A DNA stretch of 64,000 nucleotides from Falsiruegeria litorea R37 (GCF_900172225.1 NZ_FWFO01000001.1:1364001-1428000); one strand, 5' to 3'; counted from the first letter of the stretch, positions 1 to 8,852 are shown. The notes: a model not told the origin generated them from the letters alone. Made by a program: numbers and translations.

Positions 1-802
1 CGCCAACGACTGGCGCAGCTTTGACATCACCGAAGACAACATCAAACGCTCACGCCGGGCCTATTTCGCCAACATCTCGTACCTGGATGACAAGATCGGC
101 GAGATCCTGAACGTGCTGGAAACCACCCGGCAAGAAGCGATTATCATGTTCGTCTCGGACCACGGTGACATGCTGGGCGAGCGGGGTCTGTGGTTCAAGA
201 TGAGCTTCTACGAAGGCTCCTCACGTGTGCCGCTGATGATTTCAGCGCCCGACATGCCCGCAGGCAAGATCGAAACGCCTGTGTCGACCATCGACGTGAC
301 ACCAACCTTGGGTGCACTGGCTGGTGTCGACATGGCCGAGATCGAACCCTGGACCGATGGCATCAGTCTTGTGCCGATGGCACAAGGCACCGAGCGAACC
401 GAACCTGTGGCGATCGAATACGCGGCCGAGGCGTCGTATGCGCCACTGGTGTCGCTGCGCTATGGCCCTTGGAAATACAACCGCTGCGCGCTGGACCCTG
501 ATCAGCTGTTCAACCTCGACACCGACCCGCACGAGTTAACCAATCTGGCAGACGACCCGGCCCATGCCGGCACGCTGGCCACGATCAAGGCCAAGTCCGA
601 GGCTCGTTGGGATCTGGACCGTTTTGATGCAGATGTACGCGCCAGCCAGGCCCGCCGTTGGGTGGTTTACGAGGCGCTGCGGCAGGGCGGGTATTACCCC
701 TGGGATTACCAGCCACTGCAAAAGGCCTCGGAACGCTACATGCGCAACCACATGAACCTGGACAATCTGGAGGACAGCCAACGCTTCCCGCGTGGCGAAT
801 AA
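1..802 (+). CDS. betC: Choline-sulfatase, C-terminal part (cut by window edge)
   Basis: The reading frame is open from base 2, so the N-terminal half lies outside the window; about 266 residues remain. It is a type I sulfatase that would hydrolyse choline-O-sulfate to choline and sulfate in the cytoplasm. The visible metal-site segment SDHGDMLGERGLWFKM, followed by FYEGSSRVPLM, is typical of the choline-sulfatase branch, and the tail (RWVVYEALRQG) matches that family's C-terminal extension. The catalytic Cys that becomes formylglycine would be upstream and cannot be checked. Choline dehydrogenase follows 96 bases downstream on the same strand, which supports a role in making glycine betaine. 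Confidence 0.9.
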   Translation, partial: ANDWRSFDITEDNIKRSRRAYFANISYLDDKIGEILNVLETTRQEAIIMFVSDHGDMLGERGLWFKMSFYEGSSRVPLMISAPDMPAGKIETPVSTIDVTPTLGALAGVDMAEIEPWTDGISLVPMAQGTERTEPVAIEYAAEASYAPLVSLRYGPWKYNRCALDPDQLFNLDTDPHELTNLADDPAHAGTLATIKAKSEARWDLDRFDADVRASQARRWVVYEALRQGGYYPWDYQPLQKASERYMRNHMNLDNLEDSQRFPRGE

Positions 803-898
803 CCCCTTCATCTATTTGAAAATACTCCCGCCGGAGGCATGAAATCTTGAACGCCCGTGCTGTGGGCGACCCCGGCGGGTTTGGCAGGAGCCTGAGAA

Positions 899-2557
899 AT
901 GGAAGCAGATTTTGTCATCGTAGGCGCGGGATCCGCCGGCTGCGCCATGGCCTATCGCCTGAGCGAGGCGGGGGCTTCGGTGCTGGTGATCGAACATGGC
1001 GGCACCGATGCGGGGCCCTTCATCCAGATGCCCGCCGCACTCAGCTATCCGATGAACATGTCGCGCTATGACTGGGGCTATCAGTCCGAGCCCGAGCCTT
1101 ACTTGGATGGTCGTCGCCTCGCCTGTCCACGCGGCAAGGTGATCGGCGGCTCATCCTCGATCAACGGCATGGTCTATGTGCGCGGCCACGCGATGGATTT
1201 CGACCATTGGTCCGACATGGGCGCTGATGGCTGGGCCTATGCGGATGTGCTGCCCTATTACAAACGGATGGAAACCTGGCACGATGGCGGCCACGGTGGC
1301 GATCCGACCTGGCGCGGCACGGATGGCCCGCTGCATGTGACACGTGGACCTCGTTCAAACCCGTTGTTCAAAGCTTTCGTAGATGCGGGTCAGCAGGCCG
1401 GGTACGAGGTCACCGGCGACTACAACGGCGAGAAGCAAGAGGGCTTTGGTCCGATGGAGCAGACGGTCTACAAGGGCCGTCGCTGGTCTGCGGCCAATGC
1501 TTATCTGCGACCCGCTTTGAAGCGCCCGAACTGTGATCTGGTCAATGGGCTGGCGGCGCGCGTTGTGATGGAAGAGGGGCGCGCCACTGGGGTCGAGATC
1601 ATCAAGGGCGGCAAGAAACAAATCATTCGCGCCCGGCGCGAGGTGGTTCTGGCAGCCTCGTCGATCAACTCGCCCAAACTGCTCATGCTGTCAGGTATCG
1701 GTGCGGGGGCGCATCTGGCCGAGCATGGCATTGACGTGGTTGCGGACCGCCCCGGCGTGGGCGCGAACCTGCAGGACCACCTGGAGCTTTACATCCAGCA
1801 GGCCGCGACGCAGCCGATCACCCTTTACAAGCATTGGAACCTGATCTCCAAAGGCGCAATCGGGGCGCAATGGCTGTTCACCAAGACCGGTTTGGGAGCC
1901 TCGAACCAGTTCGAAAGCGCGGCCTTCATCCGTTCGCAGGCGGGCGTGCAATATCCGGACATCCAGTACCATTTCCTGCCGATGGCGGTGCGCTATGACG
2001 GGCAGGCGGCGGCCGAGGGGCACGGGTTCCAGGCGCATGTCGGCCCGATGCGGTCCAAGTCGCGCGGGGCTGTCACCCTGCGGTCGAACCGGGTCGAGGA
2101 TGCGCCCAAGATCCTGTTCAACTACATGAGCCACGAAGACGATTGGCGTGACTTCCGCACCTGCATCCGCCTGACCCGCGAGATATTTGGGCAAGAGGCG
2201 TTCAAGTCTTTTGCCGGCCATGAAATCCAGCCCGGCGATGCGCTGCAAAGCGATGATGAGCTGAACGGGTTCATCAAGGAACACGTTGAAAGCGCCTATC
2301 ATCCCTGCGGCACCTGCCGGATGGGGCGTGCCGATGATGCAAACGCTGTGGTCGACCCTGAGGGGCGGGTGATCGGCGTCGATGGCCTGCGCGTCGCGGA
2401 CAGCTCGATCTTTCCCCGCATCACCAACGGCAATCTGAATGCGCCGTCGATCATGGTGGGCGAGAAGATGTCCGATCACCTGCTGGGGCGTGATGCGCTG
2501 GCGCGGGCCAATGACGTGCCCTGGATCAACCCGAAATGGGAAACCGCGCAGCGTTAA
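899..2557 (+). CDS. betA: Choline dehydrogenase (GMC oxidoreductase)
   Basis: This 552-residue flavoprotein oxidises choline to betaine aldehyde, and probably onward to glycine betaine, at the membrane. The N-terminus holds the FAD-binding [17 protein letters not shown]. Further GMC signatures follow: [20 protein letters not shown] near residue 90, and near the C-terminus HPCGTCRMG, with the likely catalytic His, and [13 protein letters not shown]. Length matches the family. GGCAGGAG lies a few bases before the ATG and supports this start. It follows betC in the same direction; the 96-base gap shows no convincing terminator, so the two may be co-transcribed. BetB and BetI, usual partners, are not in the window. 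Confidence 0.95.
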   Translation: MEADFVIVGAGSAGCAMAYRLSEAGASVLVIEHGGTDAGPFIQMPAALSYPMNMSRYDWGYQSEPEPYLDGRRLACPRGKVIGGSSSINGMVYVRGHAMDFDHWSDMGADGWAYADVLPYYKRMETWHDGGHGGDPTWRGTDGPLHVTRGPRSNPLFKAFVDAGQQAGYEVTGDYNGEKQEGFGPMEQTVYKGRRWSAANAYLRPALKRPNCDLVNGLAARVVMEEGRATGVEIIKGGKKQIIRARREVVLAASSINSPKLLMLSGIGAGAHLAEHGIDVVADRPGVGANLQDHLELYIQQAATQPITLYKHWNLISKGAIGAQWLFTKTGLGASNQFESAAFIRSQAGVQYPDIQYHFLPMAVRYDGQAAAEGHGFQAHVGPMRSKSRGAVTLRSNRVEDAPKILFNYMSHEDDWRDFRTCIRLTREIFGQEAFKSFAGHEIQPGDALQSDDELNGFIKEHVESAYHPCGTCRMGRADDANAVVDPEGRVIGVDGLRVADSSIFPRITNGNLNAPSIMVGEKMSDHLLGRDALARANDVPWINPKWETAQR

Positions 2558-2580
2558 CCTTTCTTAACGGCCCATGTTGA

Positions 2581-2602
2581 ATGCGCGTCTTCGGGCGCGC
2601 AT
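2581..2602. other. Small hairpin between betA and the nuclease gene
   Basis: ATGCGCG (2581-2587) and CGCGCAT (2596-2602) form a 7-bp stem around TCTTCGGG. It lies just past betA and 10 bases before the next start. No T-run follows, so it is not a standard intrinsic terminator; it may block read-through or protect a 3' end. Confidence 0.35.
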
Positions 2603-2611
2603 ATCTGGTTC

Positions 2612-3259
2612 ATGTTAAGAATTTGTTGCGCCTTTGTTCTGGCCGCCTTTCCGGTGGTCGCATCCGCTGACCTGTCCGGATCGGTGCGGGTGATTGACGC
2701 CGACACTTGGGATGTTGGTGGCACCCGCGTGCGGCTGCACGGCATCGATGCACCCGAATTGGATCAGACCTGCACTCGCGCCTCGGGGCAAGGCTGGGAC
2801 TGCGGGGCCTGGGCGACGCAGCAAGTGCGCAGCCTCTATGACGGTCATGCGGCGCAGTGCACCCGAGTGACCCAGGATCGCTATGGCCGCATGGTTGCGC
2901 GTTGCAGGGTTCAGGGCGATGATGTCGGGCAGGCATTGGTGTCGCAAGGGCTGGCCTTTGCCTTTCGCAAGTATTCGACGGACTATGTCGGGGCAGAAAA
3001 TCACGCTAGATCGGCAGCGATGGGGCTGCACGGGGCACGCGTTGTGCTGCCCTGGGATCATCGCGCCGCCAACCGAACGACAGACCACCCGGCGAATTGC
3101 CGGATCAAGGGCAACATCTCGGCCAAAGGAGAGCGGATTTTTCACCACCCTGGTCAGCCGCATTACAGCCGCACGCGGATCAGCACCGCGAAAGGCGAAC
3201 GGTGGTTTTGCACCGCAGATGAGGCGCGGCGCGCAGGGTGGCGGGCCGCCAAAAATTAG
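2612..3259 (+). CDS. Secreted thermonuclease-family (SNase-like) protein
   Basis: The 215-residue protein starts with a signal peptide (cleavage likely after VVASA near residue 20) followed by a staphylococcal-nuclease-like OB fold. VRVIDADTWDVGGTRVRLHGIDAPELDQTC carries the Asp and Arg positions of the family active site (shown here in pieces: VIDADTW, VRLHGIDAPE), and DRYGRMVARC follows. After about residue 145 comes a short Cys-containing tail (NCRIKGNISAKGERIFH, then RWFCTADEARRAGW) that is common in Rhodobacteraceae members. It probably degrades nucleic acid in the periplasm or outside the cell. The gene stands alone between betA and a DUF465 gene. Confidence 0.85.
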   Translation: MLRICCAFVLAAFPVVASADLSGSVRVIDADTWDVGGTRVRLHGIDAPELDQTCTRASGQGWDCGAWATQQVRSLYDGHAAQCTRVTQDRYGRMVARCRVQGDDVGQALVSQGLAFAFRKYSTDYVGAENHARSAAMGLHGARVVLPWDHRAANRTTDHPANCRIKGNISAKGERIFHHPGQPHYSRTRISTAKGERWFCTADEARRAGWRAAKN

Positions 3260-3361
3260 TGATCAAAAGATGGGTTTTCCTCGCGTATTTGATCCGGGTC
3301 AAGGTGGGGTCGGAGTGCGGTGACGTAGGCTTTGTTCGAACCGGAAAAAAGGAGCGAACAG

Positions 3362-3601
3362 ATGTCTCACACCCCGCATGAACTGGCCGAGGAATTCCCC
3401 GACAAGATCGACGCCATGAGCGCGCTGAAACAGTCGGACGCGCATTTCGCCCGGCTTGCGGATGAGTATCACGAGATCAACCGCGCCGTGCACCGTGCCG
3501 AGACCAACATCGAGCCGCTGGAAGAGCTGGCCGAGGTGGATCTGCGCAAGAAACGCGCGGCCCTCAAGGATGAGATATGGGGCATTCTGTCCAAGGCGTG
3601 A
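3362..3601 (+). CDS. YdcH-family (DUF465) small protein
   Basis: This 79-residue, charged, largely helical protein resembles the YdcH/DUF465 family: HFARLADEYHEINRAVHRAE and KKRAALKDEIWGIL are the family core. Function is unknown; short coiled coils of this kind are widespread in proteobacteria. The ATG at 3362 is preceded by GGAG at 3351-3354 with 7-base spacing, so it is preferred over an in-frame TTG 30 bases upstream. It is monocistronic and ends 20 bases before a strong terminator. Confidence 0.85.
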   Translation: MSHTPHELAEEFPDKIDAMSALKQSDAHFARLADEYHEINRAVHRAETNIEPLEELAEVDLRKKRAALKDEIWGILSKA

Positions 3602-3619
3602 AGTTGGGCCTGGAATTAC

Positions 3620-3647
3620 AAAGGGGCGCTCTCGGGCGCCCCTTTTT
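3620..3647 (+). terminator. Intrinsic terminator after the DUF465 gene
   Basis: GGGGCGC (3623-3629) pairs with GCGCCCC (3636-3642), followed by TTTTT. The A-tract before the left arm suggests it also works for the convergent desaturase gene whose stop is at 3652. Confidence 0.9.
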
Positions 3648-3651
3648 CGTG

Positions 3652-4683
3652 TCAGTCGGTCAGTGCCCGGACCTGCGCGAATGACAGCAGGCGGCGCGAG
3701 TTTTCGTCCCACAGATGCAGACGCGCGCTTTTCAGGCTCTCGCGAATGGTCATGCGGTTGGCCTGGGCCAGAACGTTGTGGTCGCGCAGCACTTCGGGCA
3801 AGCGGTAGAAGGGGATGCGGCTATATAGGTGATGCACGTGGTGGATGCCGATATTGGCGCTCAGCCACTGCAGCACGGGCGGCAGGATATAGTGCGAGCT
3901 GCCGTGAAGGGCGGCGTCATGCAGTTGCCAGTTCTCATCCGTATCCCAATGGGCGGTCTCGAACTGATGCTGAACATAGAACAGCCACATGCCCGCCGTC
4001 GCCGCCAGCAGGGTGCTGGGCACGAAGATCAGCAGGATGGGCGCCCAGCCACCAAAGTACCAGATCACCACCAGAGCCGCGACAATGGCCACATTGGTGC
4101 ACATGGCGCTGACCCAGTATTTGGCCTGATGCGTGAACCCCAGGGGCAGGCGGTTCTGAAAAAAGAACAGATAGCCGGGACCAAAGCCAAAGAGCACGAT
4201 GGGGTTGCGATAGAGCCGGTACATCAATTGGCTCATCGGACTCATCTCGCGGTATTCTGCCACGGTGGCGGTGTGGATGTCGCCAATTCCGCGCCGCGCC
4301 AGGTTGCCGGCACCGCTGTGATGGATTGAATGCGAGCGCTTCCAGACGTCATAGGGGGTCAGCGTCAGCACACCCAGAACACGCCCCAACCAATCATTGA
4401 GCGTGCGGTTTTCGAAAAACGCGCCATGGCCGCAATCGTGCTGGATGGTGAACAGCCGCAGCAAAAAGGCTGCGTTCACCAGCGAGATCAGAACCGCCAG
4501 CACAGAGCTGACCGAAAGCGCCCACCAAGCCAAAGCCCAAAGCAGCACGAAAGGAACCGCAGTCACCGCCAGCTCGAACCAGCTGCGGCCTGCGTTGGGG
4601 GTGCGATACTGCGAGAGGACCTTGATCCAGTCTCTTGCGGCTCGGATTTCGGGCTGCGGCCGCGAAGAGGATGAGTCGAACAT
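3652..4683 (-). CDS. Membrane fatty-acid desaturase
   Basis: A 343-residue integral membrane di-iron desaturase. The three histidine boxes are clear: HDCGHG near residue 82, HSIHH near 118 and HHVHH near 275, set between hydrophobic helices. It should introduce a double bond into a fatty acyl chain of membrane lipid, as in other FA_desaturase (PF00487) members; the exact substrate cannot be told. I chose the ATG at 4683 (MFDSSSS); an in-frame start at 4740 would add 19 basic residues and is less likely. A TATAAG -10-like element (4715-4720, minus strand) and an inverted repeat at 4744-4761 lie upstream. Confidence 0.88.
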   Translation of the reverse strand: MFDSSSSRPQPEIRAARDWIKVLSQYRTPNAGRSWFELAVTAVPFVLLWALAWWALSVSSVLAVLISLVNAAFLLRLFTIQHDCGHGAFFENRTLNDWLGRVLGVLTLTPYDVWKRSHSIHHSGAGNLARRGIGDIHTATVAEYREMSPMSQLMYRLYRNPIVLFGFGPGYLFFFQNRLPLGFTHQAKYWVSAMCTNVAIVAALVVIWYFGGWAPILLIFVPSTLLAATAGMWLFYVQHQFETAHWDTDENWQLHDAALHGSSHYILPPVLQWLSANIGIHHVHHLYSRIPFYRLPEVLRDHNVLAQANRMTIRESLKSARLHLWDENSRRLLSFAQVRALTD

Positions 4684-4714
4684 TCGCCTGCTTATTCTGA
4701 GTCGTTTGCTCGCT

Positions 4715-4761
4715 CTTATAGAATTGTGCGGGTTTCGCAAAGGTAACTTGACGTGAAGTTA
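4715..4761 (-). promoter_or_regulatory. Putative promoter/operator of the desaturase gene
   Basis: On the minus strand a TATAAG hexamer (4715-4720) lies 32 bases before the desaturase ATG. Further upstream TAACTT-GACGTG-AAGTTA (4744-4761) is a perfect 6-bp inverted repeat with a 6-base spacer, positioned as an operator. No good -35 hexamer was found at 16-18 bases, so activator dependence is possible. Confidence 0.35.
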
Positions 4762-4815
4762 GCAAATGACCGGATTCCGCGTCAATTTGTGCGCTTTTGG
4801 GTGCCTCTCAAGGGG

Positions 4816-6216
4816 TCAGTTCACCTCATAGGGCAGCGTGCCACGTTCGTTGGCATTGATCGTGAGGCGACGTTCCAAGGGCGGAACTGAACGCTGGTGG
4901 CACTGTTGCCGTTCGCAGATGCGACACGAAATGCCGATGGGCTCGTAGGCACTGGCGTTGGTCACATCCATGTTGTCTGCATAGACCAGCGCATCGGCAT
5001 GGCGCACCTCACAGCCGAGCGCGATGGCATAACGGCGGACCGGCGCGCCAAAAGACCCCCCCGGTTTCGACACGTCGCGCGCCAACGAGATATAACGCAC
5101 CCCATCCGGCGTTTCGGCCAGTTGTCGCAGAAAGTGGCCGGGAGTTTCAAAGGCGCGGTGCACGTTCCACAGCGGGCAAGCACCGCCGAAGCGGGCAAAT
5201 TGCAACCGTGTGGCCGAGTGGCGTTTGGTGATCGTACCAGCCTGATCTACGCGGACAAAGAAGAACGGGATGCCCTTGGCGCCCGGGCGTTGCATCGTCG
5301 ACAGACGATGCGCGACCTGTTCGATGGAGGCGCCGAAACGGGCACTCAGCAGTTCCAGGTCATGGCGGCAATCGCGGGCGGCGGCCAGAAAGGTCCCATA
5401 GGGCATCAGTGCGGCCCCGGCAAAGTAGTTGGCCAGCCCGATCTTGGCGATAGACCGCGCCTCTTCGCTGTGAAAGCGGGCGAAATCCAGTGTCGCCTCA
5501 AGCAGTTTGTCCTGGCTCACCAGTGCCACCTGCAAGAGCATCTGAAAGACCTGGGTTTGGGGCGATGAGCGCGACGATAAGTGCAGCACCCGCGCCTTGG
5601 CGTCAAAGCTGCGTAGGGCTTCGATATCTGTCAACTTCACCTGAATGCCGCGCGCGGACAAGCTGCCCAGGGCAACGGTTCGTACGTCACCGGCGTCGTT
5701 GGCTTGCGCAGAGAAACGTTCGGCCGCGTGATCCACCGCGTCTATGTAATTGTCGCAATAATGAAAGAAATCCCGCACTTCTTCCCAGGGGCTGGCCTGA
5801 ATGCGGGCGTCTTCGCGCCCCAACGCCTCATCCAGAGAGGCCAGCCGCTCATGTGTCTGACGATAGCTTTTGTGCAGCTCGATGAATGCGCGCGCCAGGG
5901 CAGGTGCGTTCGATGCGGTCAACCGCAAGTCGGCGAGCGGCGGCATGGTGTCGGCAAAGATCGGGTCGGCCAGCGCCTCGCGCATGTCGCTGACCAACCG
6001 CTCGCTGTCGCCTGTGCTCAGCTCGGTCACATCCAGTCCGAATTCCTGAGCCAGCGCCAGAACAACCGTGGTCGACACAGGCCGGTTGTTGTTTTCCATC
6101 TGGTTGAGATAGGGCAGAGACACCCCCAGCTTGGCGGCAAAATCCTTTTGCGTCAGGGTCAGACGAGTGCGGATTTCGCGCAGTTTGGCGCCGGCATAAA
6201 GTTTTTGGGTGGCCAT
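4816..6216 (-). CDS. pccR: ScfR/PccR-type short-chain acyl-CoA regulator (XRE + DUF2083)
   Basis: This 466-residue transcription factor has an N-terminal XRE helix-turn-helix (LREIRTRLTLTQKDFAAKLG then VSLPYLNQMENNNRP), a middle IrrE-like/peptidase-like core and a C-terminal DUF2083 domain ending in a Cys-rich motif (CRICERQQCHQRSVPP). This is the layout of RamB and of PccR of Rhodobacter sphaeroides, which activates propionyl-CoA carboxylase. The context fits: pccB lies 2.7 kb away. The ATG at 6216 is preferred over an in-frame TTG at 6240. TTTGCAAG and TTTGCAAA boxes lie 18-56 bases upstream, implying autoregulation. The specific acyl-CoA ligand is inferred from context. Confidence 0.88.
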   Translation of the reverse strand: MATQKLYAGAKLREIRTRLTLTQKDFAAKLGVSLPYLNQMENNNRPVSTTVVLALAQEFGLDVTELSTGDSERLVSDMREALADPIFADTMPPLADLRLTASNAPALARAFIELHKSYRQTHERLASLDEALGREDARIQASPWEEVRDFFHYCDNYIDAVDHAAERFSAQANDAGDVRTVALGSLSARGIQVKLTDIEALRSFDAKARVLHLSSRSSPQTQVFQMLLQVALVSQDKLLEATLDFARFHSEEARSIAKIGLANYFAGAALMPYGTFLAAARDCRHDLELLSARFGASIEQVAHRLSTMQRPGAKGIPFFFVRVDQAGTITKRHSATRLQFARFGGACPLWNVHRAFETPGHFLRQLAETPDGVRYISLARDVSKPGGSFGAPVRRYAIALGCEVRHADALVYADNMDVTNASAYEPIGISCRICERQQCHQRSVPPLERRLTINANERGTLPYEVN

Positions 6217-6233
6217 GGATGGATGCCTGAATC

Positions 6234-6272
6234 TTTGCAAGTTTACTTGATGGTCAAGCTACATTTGCAAAA
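6234..6272. promoter_or_regulatory. TTTGCAAA-type boxes before the ScfR gene
   Basis: TTTGCAAG directly followed by TTTACTTG (6234-6249) and TTTGCAAAA (6264-6272) lie between the regulator start and the YciI gene. They match the TTTGCAAA half-sites reported for PccR-type regulators, so the gene probably regulates itself. Confidence 0.6.
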
Positions 6273-6286
6273 CCGGGCGGGCAACC

Positions 6287-6574
6287 CTAGACACGCTGGC
6301 CGTCCCGGAACACTTGCCGCCATTCCAGAACCCTCACGCTTTTGCGCAGGCCGGTGGGCCAGAACGGATCCTGCTCGACCAGCGCTTGGACTTCTGCGGC
6401 GCTGTCTGCCTCGACCAGCCACATGCCGCCCTGTCCATCTTGGCCCTCGAACAAGGGTCCGGCTCCGATCATCTTCGGGCCAATCGTGGCAAGGAATGCC
6501 AGATGATCAGCCATGTGTTCTTGCCGCAGGTGTTCTTTCCCTGAATTGTCCTGGAAGGTGACGCAATAGAGCAT
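6287..6574 (-). CDS. YciI-family protein
   Basis: A 95-residue dimeric ferredoxin-like-fold protein of the YciI family (PF03795). The family core is visible: MLYCVTFQDN at the N-terminus, a conserved His in the region HMADHLAFL, GPLFEGQDGQGGMWLVEAD, and DPFWPTGLRKSVRVLEWRQV near the end, with the conserved Asp-Pro-Phe. YciI proteins are muconolactone-isomerase-like small proteins whose substrates are mostly unknown. It is divergent from the LysR-type gene at 6672, so the shared intergenic region may let that regulator control it. Confidence 0.85.
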   Translation of the reverse strand: MLYCVTFQDNSGKEHLRQEHMADHLAFLATIGPKMIGAGPLFEGQDGQGGMWLVEADSAAEVQALVEQDPFWPTGLRKSVRVLEWRQVFRDGQRV

Positions 6575-6641
6575 GTTCGTATCCTTTTTGATTGGGTGAG
6601 CTCAGGATGACTTGCTGCGGAATTGCTGCACAGGGTGGAAA

Positions 6642-6662
6642 TTTGCATCTTTTTGATGCAAA
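6642..6662. promoter_or_regulatory. Perfect inverted repeat before the LysR gene
   Basis: TTTGCATC (6642-6649) and GATGCAAA (6655-6662) are perfect 8-bp arms around TTTTT. The site lies 10 bases before the LysR start in the YciI/LysR divergent region and fits the T-N11-A form of LysR operators. Confidence 0.55.
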
Positions 6663-6671
6663 AATGCAACC

Positions 6672-7520
6672 ATGAACTGGGATGACATGCGGTTTCTATT
6701 GGCCATTGCGCAGGCGGGCAGCCTCAAGGGCGCGGCCCGGCAGTTGGGTGTGGACAAAACCACCGTATCGCGGCGTTTACGTGCGATGGAGCAGGGTCTT
6801 GGACAGGCTGTGATCGAGGTTGGCGGGGCAGGACTGACACTGACCGAATTCGGGCGTTCGCTGCATCGGCACGCCGAGGTTATGCGTGACGAAATGCAGG
6901 CGGTGAATGCCCTGGCGCAGGTCGGGCCCGAGACGCAGTTGGGCACCGTACGGCTGACGGCGGTGCCCCTGGTCATCAATCATATGTTGTTGCCCTACTT
7001 GCCTGAGGTGCAGGCGAAGTCCCCGGGCCTGCGGCTGGAGCTCATCTCAGAGGCCCGTGACCTGAGCCTGTTGCGCGGCGAGGCGGATATCGCGCTGCGT
7101 CTGGCCCGCCCCACCGAAGGGGGACAAGCCGTTCTGGCCCGCAGGTTGGGAGAGCTGGAATATGCGGCATTCGCGGCACCAGGTGCCGCCAGCAGCCCTT
7201 GGATCTCATATGAGCCACGAATGCTTTACCTGTCCCATGCCGAAGCGATTGCCAAAGCGGCTGCAGCAGACGGCACGGGCCCGGTGTCGGTCAACGATGC
7301 CGAGACGTTGTTTCAAATGGTCTGCGCCGGGCATGGCAGAACCCTGTTGCCCCGGATCGTCGGCTCACATGACGCGCGGCTGGTCGAGGTGCCATTTGCG
7401 CATGGCAGCCTGCCAAAGCGCGAGGTGTGGTTGATGGTCCGAAAAGAGCTGCGCGACCTGGAACGCATCCGTCTGGTCGTGGCCTGGCTGGACCGCGTGT
7501 TCGCTGATCTCAGGTCATAG
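6672..7520 (+). CDS. LysR-family transcriptional regulator
   Basis: A 282-residue LysR-type regulator. The N-terminal winged helix is clear (MRFLLAIAQAGSLKGAARQ then DKTTVSRRLRAMEQGLG), followed by the effector-binding domain. The start MNWDDMRFLL is standard for the subgroup common in Rhodobacterales and Burkholderia. It is divergent from YciI across 97 bases that contain a perfect palindrome, and its last 6 bases overlap the convergent MFS gene. The target and inducer are unknown; YciI is the most likely target by position. Confidence 0.9.
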   Translation: MNWDDMRFLLAIAQAGSLKGAARQLGVDKTTVSRRLRAMEQGLGQAVIEVGGAGLTLTEFGRSLHRHAEVMRDEMQAVNALAQVGPETQLGTVRLTAVPLVINHMLLPYLPEVQAKSPGLRLELISEARDLSLLRGEADIALRLARPTEGGQAVLARRLGELEYAAFAAPGAASSPWISYEPRMLYLSHAEAIAKAAAADGTGPVSVNDAETLFQMVCAGHGRTLLPRIVGSHDARLVEVPFAHGSLPKREVWLMVRKELRDLERIRLVVAWLDRVFADLRS

Positions 7521-8744
7521 CCCCAACTGACGCTCGCGCCAGATCACGACTTGGATCGCCAAGACGCCCAGAACGCTTGTGATCAACATCAACCACAACA
7601 AGGGCAGGGCGCCGGTTTCGGGCGTCAGCAAAAAGCCGGCCAGCGCACTCAGCGCGGCGCCTCCACCCAGCATGATTGCGCCATTCAGGCCCGAGGCCGT
7701 GCCCGCCAGGTGAACCCGTACCGACAGCGCGCCTGCGGTGGCATTGGGGATGGCCATGCCGTTGCCCAGACCAACAAAGGTCATGAATCCAAAGAAGGTC
7801 AACGCCGAGCCCAGCCCGAGGATCATCACGACCAGGGACAGCGCGACACCAATGGCGTTCAACCAGCAGCCCCACATAACCATCCGGTTCACGCCATAGC
7901 GCATGGAGTAGCGGCCGCTGATGAAGTTGCCAAAGAAATACCCGATCGCGGGCGCGCCAAAGTAAAAACCCATCTCGGCCGGGTTCATCCCGAACACCTC
8001 GGTGCCCACAAAGGGCGCGCCACCCAGATAGGCAAAGAACGCGCCAGAGCAGAAGCCGGAGGCCAGCGAATAACCCCAGAACCGGGGCGAGGTCAGCAAT
8101 TCGGGGTATTCACGGAACTGCGCCACAAGGGTCTTGCCGCTTTTCAGGGCCGTCTCGCCAAAGTCTGCGTAAACCAGAACAATCGCCAACGCGCCCAGCA
8201 AGAAGAGCAGCCAGAAGTTTGCTTGCCAGCCAAAGCTTTCATCCAGCAGGCCACCGATGGCCGGGCCGATCATCGGGACCACTGCCATGCCCATGGTGAC
8301 ATACCCCAGCATCGAGGCCGCTTGATCCTGCTCGTACATATCACGAACGGCGGCGCGGCTCAGGACGATGCCGACAGCGATCACGGCCTGACACATGCGG
8401 AAGAACAGAAAGATTTCGGCCGTGGGGGCAAAGATCGTTCCAAGCGTTGCCAGAAGGAACAGCGCAAGCCCCCACAAGATCACAGGACGCCGCCCGGCCT
8501 TGTCAGCAATGGGGCCGATCACAACCTGCAACGCCGCATTCACCGCCAGATACAGGGCCACCGACAGTTGCATCAGACGATAGTCTGTCTGAAAATGCTC
8601 GGTCATGTTCGGCAAGCTGGGCAAGAAGATGTTCATGCCAAGTGCCGAAAGCCCTGACAGCAGGATCAGCGTGGTGATGGTGGGCGGTGTGCGCCCCGAA
8701 CTCGATTGAGTCTTGGTTTGAGACTTGGGTTGCATACTTCGCAT
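7515..8744 (-). CDS. MFS exporter, Bcr/CflA (drug resistance) family
   Basis: A 409-residue 12-helix major facilitator protein of the Bcr/CflA subfamily. The family fingerprint is visible: SALGMNIFLPSLPNMTEHF near residue 37, DKAGRRPVILWGL near 85 and FRMCQAVIAVGIVLSRAAVRDMY (in two parts, FRMCQAVIAVG and LSRAAVRDMY) near 120. It would export small hydrophobic compounds using the proton gradient; substrate unknown. The start may be 8744 or 8735. It is divergent from pccB, sharing an upstream region of about 185 bases. Confidence 0.9.
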   Translation of the reverse strand: MRSMQPKSQTKTQSSSGRTPPTITTLILLSGLSALGMNIFLPSLPNMTEHFQTDYRLMQLSVALYLAVNAALQVVIGPIADKAGRRPVILWGLALFLLATLGTIFAPTAEIFLFFRMCQAVIAVGIVLSRAAVRDMYEQDQAASMLGYVTMGMAVVPMIGPAIGGLLDESFGWQANFWLLFLLGALAIVLVYADFGETALKSGKTLVAQFREYPELLTSPRFWGYSLASGFCSGAFFAYLGGAPFVGTEVFGMNPAEMGFYFGAPAIGYFFGNFISGRYSMRYGVNRMVMWGCWLNAIGVALSLVVMILGLGSALTFFGFMTFVGLGNGMAIPNATAGALSVRVHLAGTASGLNGAIMLGGGAALSALAGFLLTPETGALPLLWLMLITSVLGVLAIQVVIWRERQLGL

Positions 8745-8804
8745 CTATGCTTGTCCGACACAAAGGTCCACGGGGGACGTGGCGTTGACATGACAATTAA
8801 CAAT

Positions 8805-8852
8805 TTTGCATTTCGCACATGTTTACCTTCGCCGAGTTTGCAAATTTGCGGA
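8805..8852 (+). promoter_or_regulatory. TTTGCAAA-type regulator boxes before pccB
   Basis: TTTGCAAA (8837-8844) is followed immediately by TTTGCGGA (8845-8852), with a weaker TTTGCATT at 8805-8812. These match boxes upstream of the ScfR/PccR gene at 6234-6272. The site lies about 80 bases before the pccB ATG and is a good candidate for PccR binding. A TTGACA at 8785-8790 could be a -35 element but no good -10 partner was found. Confidence 0.6.
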
